The position numbers and the translations under genes were made by a program. From positions 11,534,574 through 11,598,573 of the forward strand of contig CM077658.1 of the NCBI GenBank assembly GCA_039707465.1: 64,000 bases of DNA. Reading direction: 5' to 3'. Positions within the stretch are counted from its first letter, which is position 1. Each line of letters opens with the position of its first letter. Positions 45,478 through 56,770 of this stretch are shown in pieces. The notes under the pieces are model-generated. The model did not search any database and was not told where the DNA came from. It saw nothing but the letters and a program-made list of their open reading frames with translations. This DNA is from Rhabdophis nuchalis (Eukaryota > Chordata > Lepidosauria > Squamata > Natricidae).

Positions 45478-45616
45478 ACTTGCTTCATTCTCCATTCTCC
45501 ATGGTGCTGAACAATCTTTTATCTAGTCACCCATGGCTGAAATACACTTCTTATTCTTCTTATTCTTATTAGAGGGTGAATGACCTTTCTGTGATAATAA
45601 CTATCTACCATGTAGT

Positions 45617-45915
45617 TGATCCAAGATGGCGGCGCGCTTAGGCGCAGCGGCTTTGAGCTCCTGGTGTCACAGCAGACTTTTCCATCAAAACTTGCTCTGA
45701 ACCTACTGTAAAAGAAAAAAGAAAAAGAGACGTGCATTTTCCTCTTCCACCAACTCCTGGGATGCCAAACAGATTTGAAGAAATGGATAACAGAAGACAG
45801 GGTGCAGTTGATCCTTTTCAACTGTCATTTGTCAGCCATTTTGTTTCAACAGTCATTTGTCGGTTAACCAATTTCATTGTAATTTTATTACAGTATTATT
45901 ACAATGACAGTAAAG

Positions 45916-46010
<95 letters not shown>
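45617..46010 (+). mobile_element. Short LINE derivative: 5' end joined to 3' tail
   Basis: Begins near CCAAGATGGCGGCGCGCTTA, a YY1-type motif characteristic of LINE 5' ends, and ends in the LINE tail ACCAATTTCATTGTAAT..ACAATGACAGTAAAGATT(ATT)n also seen at 2393. Only about 250 bp separates the two, so almost all coding sequence is missing. Either an internally deleted LINE or a SINE-like derivative. No clear target duplication found. Confidence 0.55.
45918..46005 (+). repeat. (ATT)n microsatellite
   Basis: About 29 ATT units forming the LINE tail. Confidence 0.95.
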
Positions 46011-46011
<1 letters not shown>

Positions 46012-46124
46012 TTTTTTTCATCAATTATATCTTTGGTTTTACTATCACATACATTTTCCATAATTTTTTTTTAAAATCTTTCTTGCATCTGATTATGTCA
46101 TTCCATTACAGCCGCAGAACGAAA

Positions 46125-46345
46125 TTGTAAAAAAAATTTAGGGGTATTTTTAGGGTTTTAAGGGTTTTAATAGTGATTTTAGCACAGGGGTTAATTTAAT
46201 TCGGTTTTAACATTTTGTATTTGTATATTGTTGTATTTTTGGATTTTTAATTTCCTGTGCACCGCCCCGAGTCCCCATGGGGGAGAGGGGACGGTCTATA
46301 AATTAATAAATTATTATTAAATTATTATTATTAAAATAAGGCCAA
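46125..46345 (+). mobile_element. L2-like LINE 3' UTR fragment
   Basis: T-rich UTR, CCTGTGCACCGCCCCGAGTC box, GGTCTATAAATTAATAAATT and (ATT)n tail, 5'-truncated within the UTR. Confidence 0.8.
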
Positions 46346-46680
46346 CCTTTTTGCTTTTCAGAACTTTTTGCTAACTCTTTTAGCAGTGTATTCTACGGTG
46401 AGCAAAAAGTTGTAAAAAACCAAAGGAGCGGACATTATTTTTGCATGGATTGACATGTTCAGGGGCAAAAAAGCTTTGATTTAGAGAATGTGGTATTTAT
46501 TTTTTTAGGAAAAAAAAAGTCATTTATTGTTTCTACATACTGCTTCTCGTGCTATTGCTCTTTTTATAGCAAGTTTAAGGTGGTTTTTATTTTTCACTAA
46601 AGAGGTAATTGAAGTCATGCTTTCCCAGTTTCATTGATCCCACTTTTTTCCCTTAACGTCAAGAAATATTTAGAGAGGGT
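46346..46680. other. Unannotated DNA
   Basis: No supported feature. Confidence 0.4.
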
Positions 46681-46682
46681 AA

Positions 46683-47610
46683 ATATTTATTTATTTATTT
46701 ATTTAGTTATTAAATTTATAAACCGCCCTACTCTCCCCAAGAGGACTCGGGGTGGTGCACAGGAAATTAAAATACGAGACCGCCTCCTGCCCCATACATC
46801 CCTTCGACCGATCCGCTCCCACAGAGAGGGCCTTCTCCGGGTACCGTCGCCCGGGCAATACCGGTTGGCGACGCCCAGGGGAAGGGCCTTCTCTGTGGCG
46901 GGCCCAGCCCTCTGGAACGACCTACCCCCCGATTTACGCACCACCTTGGACCTTCGCCTCTTCCGCCAGCGTCTCAAAATGTATTTATTCCGGCCTAGCT
47001 TCTGACTTTTATTTGTATAAATTTTAATTCTTAGGGTTTTATAAGGGTTTTTAGCACGGGATATAATTTAATAGTTTTTAATAATGTATTTTTGTTATTT
47101 TGTATGGTTTTTAATATTGTCTGTGCGCCGCCCTGGTTCCTTGCAAGGAGAAGGGCGGGATATAAATTTGAAAATAAATAAATAAAATAGAATAAAAAGA
47201 CAAACATGACAATAAATAGTACTAAAAATAAATTAAACCCCTATACCCTGTGCTAAAAAACCTAAAACCATTTAAAATCCTAAAACCTTACCCTTTAAAA
47301 CCGAATTAAACAATTTAAATTTCAGTCTGTATCTAATGGTGTGGATTAGGCCAGGCCGGCGAGATGGAAAAAATGGGTCTTCAAACTTCGGTGGAAGGAG
47401 CGAAGGTCCGTGATAGTTCTAAGTTCGGGGGGTAGGTCGTTCCAGAGGGTTGGGCCCGCCACAGAGAAGGTCCTTCCCCTGGGCGTCACCCGCTGGCACT
47501 GCCTAGTGGACAGCACCCGAAGAAGCCCCTCTCTGTGGGAGTGAATTGGCTGAAGGGATGTGTGAGGTAGGATACGATCCCGCAGATAACTAGGTCCCGT
47601 ATATATACAG
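46683..47610 (-). mobile_element. L2-like LINE interrupted by another L2 copy
   Basis: The reversed 3' end lies at 46683-46770 (ATTTATAAACCGCCCTACTC, GGACTCGGGGTGGTGCACAG), and the element resumes at about 47187 with the UTR and reversed RT C-terminal region (to about 47610, AGATAACTAGGTCCC). The gap is filled by a plus-strand L2. Confidence 0.85.
46771..47186 (+). mobile_element. L2-like LINE inserted antisense into an L2
   Basis: Encodes RDRLLPHTSLRPIRSHREGL and GPALWNDLPPDLRTTLDLRL, then the UTR, GCGCCGCCCTGGTTCC box and (AAAT)n tail. Younger than the surrounding L2. Confidence 0.9.
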
Positions 47611-48192
47611 ATATCGTAGCATTCGTAACCAAGCAGTATTAATGTTAATGCCACTGTATAGTGCCTTGGTAAGGCCACACTTGGAATACTGCATACAGTT
47701 TTGGTCGCCACGATGTAGAAAAGACGTGGAGACTCTGGAAAGAGTGCAGAGAAGAGCAACCAAGATGATTAGAGGACTGGAGACTAAGACATATGAAGAA
47801 CGGCTGCAGGAGCTGGGTATGTCTAGTTTGATGAAGAGAAGGACCAGGGGAGACATGATAGCAGTGTTCCGATATCTCAGAGGGTGCCACAAAGAAGAGG
47901 GAGTCAAACTTTTCTCCAAGGCACCTGAGGGCAGGACAAGGAGCAATGGGTGGAAACTAACCAAGGAGAGAAGCAACTTAGAACTAAGGAGAAATTTCCT
48001 AACAGTAAGAACAATTAACCTCTGGAACAGCTTGCCTCCAGAAGTTGTGAATGCCCCAACCCTGGAAGTCTTTAAAAAGATGTTAGACAGCCATTTGTCT
48101 GAAATGGTATAAGGTTCCTGCCCACGCAGGGGGTTGGACTAGAAGACCTACAAGGTCCCTTCCAACTCTGCTATTGTATTGTATTGTATTGT
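47611..48192 (+). mobile_element. CR1 LINE with well-preserved RT C-terminus
   Basis: An intact 156-codon frame (47642-48112) encodes LMPLYSALVRPHLEYCIQFW, then RRTRGDMIAVFRYLRGCHKE, and NLWNSLPPEVVNAPTLEVFK with a natural stop. It is followed by the 3' end and a (TATTG)n tail. It abuts the older L2 directly. The intact frame and close match to 16004 and 63684 suggest a relatively young subfamily. Confidence 0.95.
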
Positions 48193-49239
48193 ATACTTAG
48201 CCAATACATTTCCAAAACATGAAATGTCAAGATTTGAAAGTCTCTTTGTGAAGGAAATGCATGTCAAGAAATCCAAAAAAGTGACATGAATCTTTCTCAG
48301 TATTTCTTAGCCTTTTCTTTAGCAAAAAAAAGAAAAGAAAAAGACATCTTGAGTTGCTTATCCTAGAAGAATTTTCTCTCCTTAAAGGATAATACATAAG
48401 GGGAGGGAAGGAATGAAAAGGATGAAAGAGGAAATAAAACTAATCTAATTCAACTGGAGGTAATTATTTTATGTGAAAAAAGATGTTCATCAAATATATG
48501 TATATGGATGAATATAAAACCCCAACTTCTTTATTTAATTTTGAAGGATAGCAGAAAGGAACACCAGAACAGAGGAAAAATTGGCTTTGAAATTTTATTC
48601 AGGTTTTTGAGTGGTTTTATATGTGGACCGAAGAGGTATGATAAGCTAAAAAGTGATTTGGCTCTCAAAACTTGACTAATTAGCAAATAGGATATCAGAA
48701 GTTTCAGAGCAGTTTAGAAACCTTATTTTTTAAAAAAATTATTGAATAAACATTAAAACATTGGACATAGAGCAACCATTCTGGCTTTGTCATTTCCATA
48801 CATATTGTAACATAACAACAAATACTGTTTCTACTTATCGTACATAGCTACTTTGATCTTATTAACATATCCCTTATCTTCCTTTATATATTTGTCGCAC
48901 TCAGTGAACTGGTTGTTAAACCGATAGGATCCCACCCGTGATCTTAACACAATGAAGAAGTCCATCAGCAACTTTGGAGCGGGGAGGAGAGTAGAGAGAT
49001 GCCATCATCTCATTTAGCAAGCGTAACTACACATCCTCAGATTTCTGTAATTATATGTCACTCAATGAGCCAGTGCTCATCCCAGCTAGTTCTTCTGTGA
49101 CAGCAGTAAACATGCTTCGATAGAAAGCACTAATTTAAAAATTAGGCACCAAAAATAGAAGCTTAATCTAAAGCAGGAGCATCAGGAACTTCAGTCTCTC
49201 AGGCTAAATAGAGGCACATTTCCTCTTAAATAGGAAGGC
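48193..49239. other. Unannotated DNA with a hAT end remnant
   Basis: About 48895-48943 (GAACTGGTTGTTAAACCGAT, GGATCCCACCCGTG) resembles a local hAT right terminus. The remainder is unassigned. Confidence 0.4.
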
Positions 49240-49247
49240 CTTCTAAC

Positions 49248-49666
49248 CAAGGGTGAAATTCAGCAGGTTCTGACAGGTTGTGGAGAACCGGTAGTGGAAA
49301 GTTTGGGTAGATAAGACTTATTTGTTCCATCAAGCCGGTCTAGCTTAGCCAATGAGTAAAATGCATTTTAGAATTTTAATTGGGGTTTTTAGCACAGGTT
49401 TTTAGTTTAATTTATTCTTAACTTTTTTGTATTTATTATTTATTGATTTTAATTTCCTGTGCACCGCCCTGGGTCCATTTCAATGGAGAAGGGCGGTTCT
49501 ATAAATCTAAATAAATTAAATTAAATTAAAAATTAGTTCAGAGAACCGGCAAATACCGCTGCTGGCTGGCCCCAGAGTGGGGTGAGAATGGAAATTTTGC
49601 AGTATCCTTCCCCTACCATGCCCACCATGCCCCACTGGTAATAAGCATTTTTGAATTTCCCCACTG
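49248..49666. mobile_element. hAT-type MITE split by an L2 tail
   Basis: Left terminus CAAGGGTGAAATTCAGCAGG and right terminus TTTTGAATTTCCCCACTG. Flanks CTTCTAAC (49240-49247) and CTTCTAAG (49667-49674) match at 7 of 8. Related to the element at 27325 (CAGGTTCTGACAGGTT, TTGCAGTATCCTTCCCCT). Confidence 0.85.
49311..49533 (+). mobile_element. L2-like LINE 3' end inserted in hAT MITE
   Basis: ATAAGACTTATTTGTTCCAT and CAAGCCGGTCTAGC mark the end of the RT frame, followed by UTR, GCACCGCCCTGGGTCC box and (AAATT)n tail. hAT sequence GGGTAG..AGTTCAGAGAACC is interrupted. Confidence 0.9.
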
Positions 49667-49870
49667 CTTCTAAGAGTTTAAAGTCATGATTTTTGAGGTC
49701 TCTTGCCTTGGATCTTTTGGATTCAGGACCTGCAGAATCTCGTTGAATTATGGGAATGAAAAGAGATACTGTAGACAGACAGAGATATCTAAGTGAGCTA
49801 GATCTCAACAAAAATAACAAAGAGACTGCTCCAATGAAAAAGCATCAAAAACTGGCGAAGCAGTTTTTAA

Positions 49871-49909
<39 letters not shown>

Positions 49910-50378
49910 TTCCTGATATATTACTTAATGCAAAACTCAGCACATTAAGAATTGGGCTTCACACACGTTTCAGCTGTGTTTAACAATTCAGTCTCATGAA
50001 TTATGTTTTGGCCCATAGCAATCTTTCAGCTTTATGCACAGTATGTTTGTTCAGAAGTAAGTAATATTGAATTGAACTGTGTTAATTGAATCCCATATGC
50101 GTGTACATTGTAGGGCCAGGGAACAAGTGATTCCTTCACCTCTGATTTTCACATAAGTATTTGTATTTATTAATAAGTCACCATTGCAACCCAGCCAGAT
50201 CAAAACACCTCTGGGTAGCTTACAAATCAAAAACACATCCAGTACAATAAAATCAAAAGAAAGCAACAACTTGGGCATGATTGCACCTAGCATATTAATA
50301 ACATTGTTAACAAACATAGTACATATGTCCTAACCTGGAGAAAGAGCTAGAATTTCTAGGCCCATTTAAAACACAGCA
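49667..50378. other. Unannotated DNA with (GT)n
   Basis: A (GT)n array lies at 49874-49905. Nothing else recognised. Confidence 0.45.
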
Positions 50379-50990
50379 GGGTTGTTGTTGAGTCACTTAG
50401 CCATGTCTGACTTTTTTGAACACATCATGGACTACAGTATGCCAGATGTTTTCCATTGTCTCCTGGAGTTTTCTCAAATTAATATTCATTGTGTCGATGA
50501 CACTATCTAACTATCCTGCCTCATACATCCTCACGGCCGATTCGCTCCCACAGAGAGGGGCTTCTCCGGGTGCCGTCCACTAGACTTTGTCAGCGGGCGA
50601 CGCCCAGGGGAAGGGCTCTCTCTGTGGCGGGCCCAGCCCTCTGGAACGACCTTCCCTCCGACATTAGAACAACCACGGACCTCCGTTCCTTCCGTCTTAA
50701 ACTAAAAACACATCTGTTCTGCTTGGCCGGCCTAGGGTAGTCTCCCGTCTATAGGACTGTTAATTTTAGTTAGGAATTTTAGTAGTTTTAACTGGGATTT
50801 TAATGCAGGGATGTATTTAATTCGTTTTTATTGTATGTATGTTATTTTTTATGGTTTTATTTGCCCTGTACACCGCTCCGAGTCCCCCCAGGGAGATGGA
50901 GCGGTCAATAAATTCAAGATTTATTATTATTATTATTATTATCTCATCCTTGGCCATCGCCTTCTCCTTTTGCCTTCATCTCCAGGGGAG
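50379..50990 (-). mobile_element. Old BovB 3' fragment interrupted by L2
   Basis: GTTGTTGTTGAGTCACTTAG, CCATGTCTGACTTT, CATGGACTACAGTATGCCAG, TCGATGACACTATCTAAC and, after the L2, TCTCATCCTTGGCCATCGCC follow the reversed BovB 3' region in order. More diverged than the copies at 23059 and 40789, and of a different subfamily. Confidence 0.75.
50514..50940 (+). mobile_element. L2-like LINE inserted in BovB
   Basis: CTGCCTCATACATCCTCACG, GGGCTTCTCCGGGTGCCG and AGCCCTCTGGAACGACC are the same RT C-terminal region as at 5572. UTR, ACACCGCTCCGAGTCCCC box and (ATT)n tail follow. Confidence 0.9.
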
Positions 50991-50992
50991 TA

Positions 50993-51127
50993 ACAACATC
51001 ACTTAGACTTATATACTGCTTTACAATGCTTTTACAACCCTCTCTAAGCGGTTTACAGAGTCAGCCTATTGTCCCCAACAATCTGGGTCCTCATTTTACT
51101 GACCTTGGAAGGCTGAAAGGCTGAAAA
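50993..51127 (-). mobile_element. Squamate tRNA-derived SINE, 5'-truncated
   Basis: TCACTTAGACTTATATACTG, CTCTCTAAGCGGTTTACAGA and GGGTCCTCATTTTAC match the 3' half of the SINE at 39608. The tRNA-like head is missing. Confidence 0.85.
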
Positions 51128-51693
51128 GAGAAGATAATTTTATTATCCTCTTTACCCGTGAGCGCAATGGCCAACATTAAAACTAAAATTCTGTTGCCTG
51201 CTTTCAAAAGAAAGTATATGTGAGAGTGCTAATTCTGTAATATCTGGATAGTATCAGATTTTCCATGCTGGTATACAGGATTTCATTCTAAATCAAATTC
51301 TGGAATGTTTGCAAAAGTATGTATAGATTTCTAAAAACCTTCCGAGATATGTGATGCAATGTCATGCTTCAAAGACCAGTTGGGCTGAAATGAATTCCAA
51401 CTGGTGGAACTGCTGATCGACTGCACATCCCCAAGGCAAGATGGAAAAAGACGGGGTTTTATCAGTTCAGGCAAAATAGCTGCAATCTAATCTTCTCTGA
51501 CTTTGATGCCTTTCTCAGTCAAGGCAATGGCTAAAAGGCATTGTAAGGAAAAGGGCATCTACTTGAGAGGGAAATAGTAAGATTCCACAGGCATTATTCC
51601 GTCTTTTTCCTTCTTAGGTTAATGACCTGCCCATCAGGGGAAATATGACATTATAATTCCACATATCCAATCAGGTTTGGTTTTGTCCATTTT
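51128..51693. other. Unannotated DNA
   Basis: No supported feature. Confidence 0.4.
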
Positions 51694-51704
51694 ATGAGTA
51701 CAAA

Positions 51705-51821
51705 TAGGTGGCTCAGTGGCTAAAACACTGAGCTTGTTGATCAGAAATGTTGGCAGTTCAGCGGTTCGAATCCCTGGCGCCACGTTACTTCTGCCAACCT
51801 AGCAGTTTGAAAGCATGTAAA

Positions 51822-51884
<63 letters not shown>

Positions 51885-52372
51885 TTATTTCTTATAAACC
51901 GCACCCTCTCCCCACAGGGACTCGGGGCGGTGCACAGGAGAAATAAGAACAATGGCTATATACATATTTCATTAAAAATAAATTAAATTAATTAACCTGT
52001 GCTAAAATACCCATTAAAACTATCTAACTAAAAATCCCCCAAAGACCCTAAAAACAGAGGAGTAGCTATCCCAGGCCGGCAAGGCAGAAAAAGTGTGTTT
52101 TCAATTTAAGACGGAAGGAGTGGAGGTCCGTGGTGGTCCTAATATCGGGGGGGAGGTCGTTCCAGAGGGAATGCAAGTAGAAACATAGGAACCACCTTTG
52201 GTGGGAAGATAACAATGTCCCATGTACCTTTGGCATTTAGTCATGCTGGCTACATGACCATGGAGAAGTCTTCGCACAGCGCTGGCTCTTCGACTTTGAA
52301 ACGGGGATGAGCAGCCCCCCCCCCCCCGAGCTAGAAATGACTAGCACATACGTGTGAGGGGAACCTTTACCT
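51705..52372 (+). mobile_element. Sauria-type SINE split by L2
   Basis: The tRNA-like head GGTGGCTCAGTGGCTAAAAC with B-box GGTTCGAATCC (51763-51773) is at the left and the GGGGAACCTTTACCT tail at the right. Flanks ATGAGTACAAA (51694-51704) and ATGAGTGCAAA (52373-52383) match at 10 of 11. About 40 bp of the head-body junction is deleted relative to other copies. Confidence 0.92.
51822..52168 (-). mobile_element. L2-like LINE inserted in Sauria SINE
   Basis: The (AAT)n tail (51822-51884) and the reversed 3' box (AAACCGCACCCTCTCCCC, GACTCGGGGCGGTGCACAGG) are followed by the RT C-terminal region up to AGGTCGTTCCAGAGGG. The SINE resumes with AATGCAAGTAGAAAC. Confidence 0.93.
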
Positions 52373-52383
52373 ATGAGTGCAAA

Positions 52384-53375
52384 ATTGAGCAAACCTTTGC
52401 AACGATGTGATGAAAAACCAAATCGGGTATGGATAACTCCACTCTTGAAGAGACTCCTTTGCTTTACCTTCCTGTCCACATCTGACAGATCAAAACAGTT
52501 TCTAAACATCAACATTTCTGTTTGTCATCTTCTGGTATTCCTAAAGGCAAGGAGACATCATTCAGTACTGAGGCAAAAGATACATTTATCCTAATATTGT
52601 CAAAGCAATGTTGTTTCAGCCTTCAATTGTAATCTGGCATCCAAGCAACCTATGATGGCACTTTCCCGAGATAATATTGTTCTTGTTCCAATGAAGCAAA
52701 AGTCTACCATTTACTTAATGGTGTCATTTTGTTTCTTCTTCCTCCATTCTTGATAGAACTTTCAGCCCAAATCAAATACCTTTCAACCAAAGGCTGTGTT
52801 TTACTGAAATAAAGCTTCATTGAGCTATGGGTAACCTGTCTTTGAACATATGCTGTAGGCAACAATCTAGCAGTAAAAATGGACAACAAGCTGTGAGACT
52901 AAACTTTTATCATCATCTCTATAAATCAAGATGAAAGCTATAGACTTCCTCCTGTGGAATTCACATTGACTCCTTGCCAAAAAAAACCCGAGTTATTTAG
53001 ATTAGAAGACATAAAAGGAGAAGCAGAAGTACCCATTTAGAAATAAGCGGGCAGAAATATTAATGAAACACAAATCAGATGCCCATCTTTTCTATTAGCG
53101 CACATTTTCAGGGGGAATGAAACCCCACCAGGAAACGTTGGAATTACTTAAGTTGGATTTCACAGCAGGCTCATCATATCAGATAAGTTGCACATTTTGA
53201 GTCTAAGGAGTGCAGGATCTGTCAAGTCTGGTTTCAATTTCTCATTTTTCTGCTCTTCAGTGCATTATCATCTGTTTGTAAACCAGTGTCTTGCCTATCT
53301 CTGATGAATCTTGAGATGAGGAGAAGAGAAAAGTAACTGTTTGGTACAACATGAAATAACTGGAACAGGAGAGAT
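52384..53375. other. Unannotated DNA, possible conserved non-coding segment
   Basis: 53030-53290 is high-complexity, repeat-free and not visibly coding. Conservation cannot be judged here. Confidence 0.4.
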
Positions 53376-53535
53376 TTAGAACATAGAACATAGAATAGAG
53401 TTGGGAGTTGGTCTACTAGTCCAATCCTCCCCCCTGATCAAGCAGGAGACCCTATATATTTCAAATACATCATTGCTCAATCTCTTTTTGAAAGCACTCA
53501 CAACTTCTGAAGACAAGTTAGTTCAATGTTGACCA
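53376..53535 (-). mobile_element. CR1 3'-end remnant
   Basis: AGAACATAGAACATAGAATAG, TAGTCCAATCCTCCCCCCTG and CACTCACAACTTCTGAAG are a diverged reversed CR1 3' end. Confidence 0.75.
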
Positions 53536-53822
53536 GGCAGTACGCCACTCGTGGTCACAAAGGAGGAGGAGGAGGAGGAGGAGGAGGCGGAGCAATGTGC
53601 TAGTGCCACAGCCATAAGATGAGGCAGGGGGTGGAGCTGCCACACATGCCCCATCATTGGCTTACCTTGGGGGCCACCACAGCCAGGCTATCCACACCTA
53701 AAAGTTGCATCACCTTGTGGTCATGGTACCAGAGGTTATATTATTAAGGGTTATATTAGGCTCATGTGTAAAACATGCTAGGGCTTATTTTCAGGATGGG
53801 TCTTATTTTCAGGGAAACAGGG
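53536..53822. mobile_element. Partial TA-flanked MITE with (GGA)n
   Basis: The right end GGGCTTATTTTCAGGATGGG followed by TCTTATTTTCAGGGAAACAG and GG before TA matches the right terminus of the MITE at 42570. The left end is not found; a (GAG)n run lies at 53561-53590. Confidence 0.5.
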
Positions 53823-53824
53823 TA

Positions 53825-55124
53825 AAGAAGAGGGAGTTAATGAAGAAAAAATTTCCAGATTCTGTCTGTCCTATCTTAAATCCCGGGGAATGCTGATGCT
53901 TGGAAATTAGACATGCGACATATAATTAGACATGTGATGCAAAAATCTTGAGCCATTAAGTCTATTGCAATTTGAAGGGACTACTCTGGACACCAGGCTG
54001 CCCCGTTGACAGCAACTGTTAGATAACACAGTTGCTCATAAATTTAGCACAGTGTTGTCTGCTTTAATCCAGCCCCTTTGCCTTCAACTGACTTGAGCAT
54101 TTCTCTGGCCTAGCATCTTGAAATAGATAAACCAGATTTATCAACTTTCAATCAACTTTGCTCTTGTTGTGGGCCTGCTCATTATCCTTTGCTCCAGGAT
54201 TATTATTTTTTTACCCCAGGTAGATGAGGATTTGCAGCCACCAAAATAATTCATATTAATTAATCTGAGCTCAGTTTGAGAAATGATTTTTTTTTCATGA
54301 AAAGTTAATATGCATTCTCTCTAATATATACACAATTTATATTGAAGAGAAGGTCCTGCTTTTCCTAGAGTCTGCTTCTGAAGGCTTGGAGAATAACAGC
54401 GGGCTTAGTTTTAGAATTCTAAGTTGAGATAGTTTTTCCCAAAAATCAATGCCTGCCTTTTTCCTGGAAGGAGCTCTTGAGGAGCCTTGTACCCAAAGAT
54501 ATTTCAGATGGTAGAAGTGAAGACTGAATTTCATTCTTTGCTTGGCTGTAAAAAAATGCTCTTACACAGGAAGACACCCGAATACAAGATCAGCATAACT
54601 ACACCTGTGAAAATCTACAAAAACGTGTGTGTTTGTGTATCTTTCAGATTTTGGATCAACATTCAGAATTCACCAGCTGGGAGGAACTGTTGCTGAGAAT
54701 TCTATGAGTAGAAATCCAATATCTGTGGTGGGTGGGTGGGGGGGAAATCCATGCTAAAATACTGTAGAAAGAATAATTTGACTTTACAAGAGAGCCAGTA
54801 TTTTTCAGAAAACGTATACCTTTTTCCCAGAACATTTTCTGAACTGTTGAAGTGTCTCAGTTCTACCAGAGAGTAATTGGTAATATTATTTCTTAGCCTC
54901 CACAGTTTTCTTAAGTGGGTGCAAATGTTCATGATTTACAGTAGATCTGATTTTTAAAACTGCATGCTTCAACTGTGTTAACGTATCATGAAGCTAGGAG
55001 CTAAAACAGGGCATTCTGAAAAGAAACGAAATAAATTTAGCATTTGCATAATAAGCAGTGGTGCATGTTGAAATGCATGCAATGCTGAAAATAGCATAAA
55101 AAAACAAGGTAGCATAGGAAAGCA
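53825..55124. other. Unannotated DNA
   Basis: No recognised exon or repeat. Confidence 0.45.
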
Positions 55125-55556
55125 TAGTTTATTTTATTTTATTTTTATTTTATCAAATTTATACCCCGCCCTTCTCCTAAAAAAGGACCCAGGGCGACGC
55201 ACAGGCATCATTAAAATCATACAAAAATCCAATATTGTTAAAAACTAATTAAATATTCTCTGTGCTAAAATTAATAAAACTCTAAAATTTAAAATTATCC
55301 CTATAAAATTATCCCTATAAAAGTTAGAACGGGGGTTATGCCAGGCCGGCTTGTTGAAATAAATGGGTTTTAAGACATTGGCGGAAAAGGCGGAGGTCCA
55401 CGATGGTGCGTAGATCGGGGGGTAGGTCGTTCCAGAGGGCAGGGCCCGGCCGACGGTACCCTGAGAAGGCCCTCTCTGTGGGAGCGGATCAGTCGAAGGG
55501 ATGTATGGGGCAGGAGGCGGTCGCAAATATAGCTAGGCCCCGAGCCATGGAGTTAT
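55125..55556 (-). mobile_element. L2-like LINE fragment
   Basis: The (TTTTA)n tail is followed by TTTATACCCCGCCCTTCTCC and GGACCCAGGGCGACGC, the UTR and the reversed RT C-terminal region to CTAGGCCCCGAGCCATGGAG. Frames for ALPSGTTYPPIYAPSWTS and similar are visible on the minus strand. Confidence 0.9.
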
Positions 55557-56369
55557 TTTTCCCCCAAAGTTTGTATGTAAAATAGGGTGACGTTGAAGCA
55601 TGTAATTTTTTGACATTTTTTGGAAGTAGATATGATAATAGTATAGAATAAATTGAAACGAGATGTAATCTAATGTGACAAGTTCATCTATTACTCATGC
55701 ATGTCAATTTATCAGAAAGTCTGAGAACTGAGATTATACCTCCCCTTTTTAAAAAAAAAAATGGGTTTAAGTTTTCTTTTCTATCCCCTCTTCTTTTTTT
55801 AAACCATGTATTGGGATATAAAATTGAATCTAGATAAAGTTAATTCATAAAAAAATCACCATAGAGACCAGTAAAATGCCACAGTGTACCATATTTTAGT
55901 AGAGAGAAATATTTTGTCAGGGGGTAGCTCTGTTTATCTCCCACTCTGAAGTTTTGTTAGATTATAAAACCTCAAGTAATTCTGCATAATTTGTAGAATG
56001 CAAAGGACAAAACTGATATTAAAGGAGCAGAGCAGCTGTTATTAATGGCTCTAGATAGAGTTTTTCCCCTCCCTTCAATTTTTTTATTAAAAAAAAAAAG
56101 ATTATAATAGTGTGCCCGGCGATCAAGATATTCTTGGCCAATTTCTCTTGCACCAAACCATCAAGTGACAGAATATTACATCGCACAATAAATTGTGGCA
56201 TCTATTACTAAAAGTTTAAACTCCTTTTTAAATTTTACGGACTGTTTTTCTGTTTTGATATTTTACACGTGCAGCAGCCAGAGTCCTTGTGTCAGGAAGG
56301 TGGGCAATTTAGAAATTTGATAAATAAATAGGCATGGAATTTTCCAAGAAACTATTGGAAAAGAAATCC
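55557..56369. other. Unannotated DNA
   Basis: No supported feature. Confidence 0.4.
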
Positions 56370-56770
56370 ATCTGGTTCAGTTCCAAGATGGAGGGGAGAA
56401 AGGCACTGGAAATATGGAGGCTGATTGGAAAGATGGTTTATTGATGAACTAGTCCACATGGGTTTGAGGTCCTGGTGCAGCTGAACACATGGGGTGGAGA
56501 GTGGGGGTTATTTATACCCTCTCTGGGTTTTGAACTTGAGCTTCCTATTCCTGTGGCAAAAGCATGTATTCTGTTGGTTGCTGTAGGGGTCATAGCTAAC
56601 TTTTTAGGTTGTCTGAGTTAAGGTTGATTGAAGCCTGGACACTCTGAGATGATGCAATTATAAGGCTTGTGTCCTAAGAGGATGTTGGGCCATTCCTATT
56701 GTGTCTTAATGGCTTTCCTGGTTTCGATCTTGAGTGAGGGCTGATCCTACCATTCTACCTAATGCTGCCT
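56370..56770 (-). mobile_element. LTR-like sequence (tentative)
   Basis: Read on the minus strand there is a TATA-type GGTATAAATAACCCCC followed about 80 bp later by TCAATAAACCATCTTTCC, the spacing expected of an LTR promoter and polyadenylation signal. TG..CA ends with a target duplication were not found, so boundaries are approximate. Confidence 0.4.

Noticed and set aside
45900..46007. Polytyrosine and polyasparagine frames, also at 51800-51890
   Set aside because: Translations of (ATT)n and (AAT)n LINE tails.
47642..48112. Intact 156-codon frame as a host gene
   Set aside because: It is the C-terminus of CR1 reverse transcriptase with the CR1 3' end and tail directly downstream.
51705..51775. 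tRNA gene
   Set aside because: B-box and tRNA-like sequence belong to the head of a Sauria SINE; no clean cloverleaf, and the element has SINE body, tail and target duplications.
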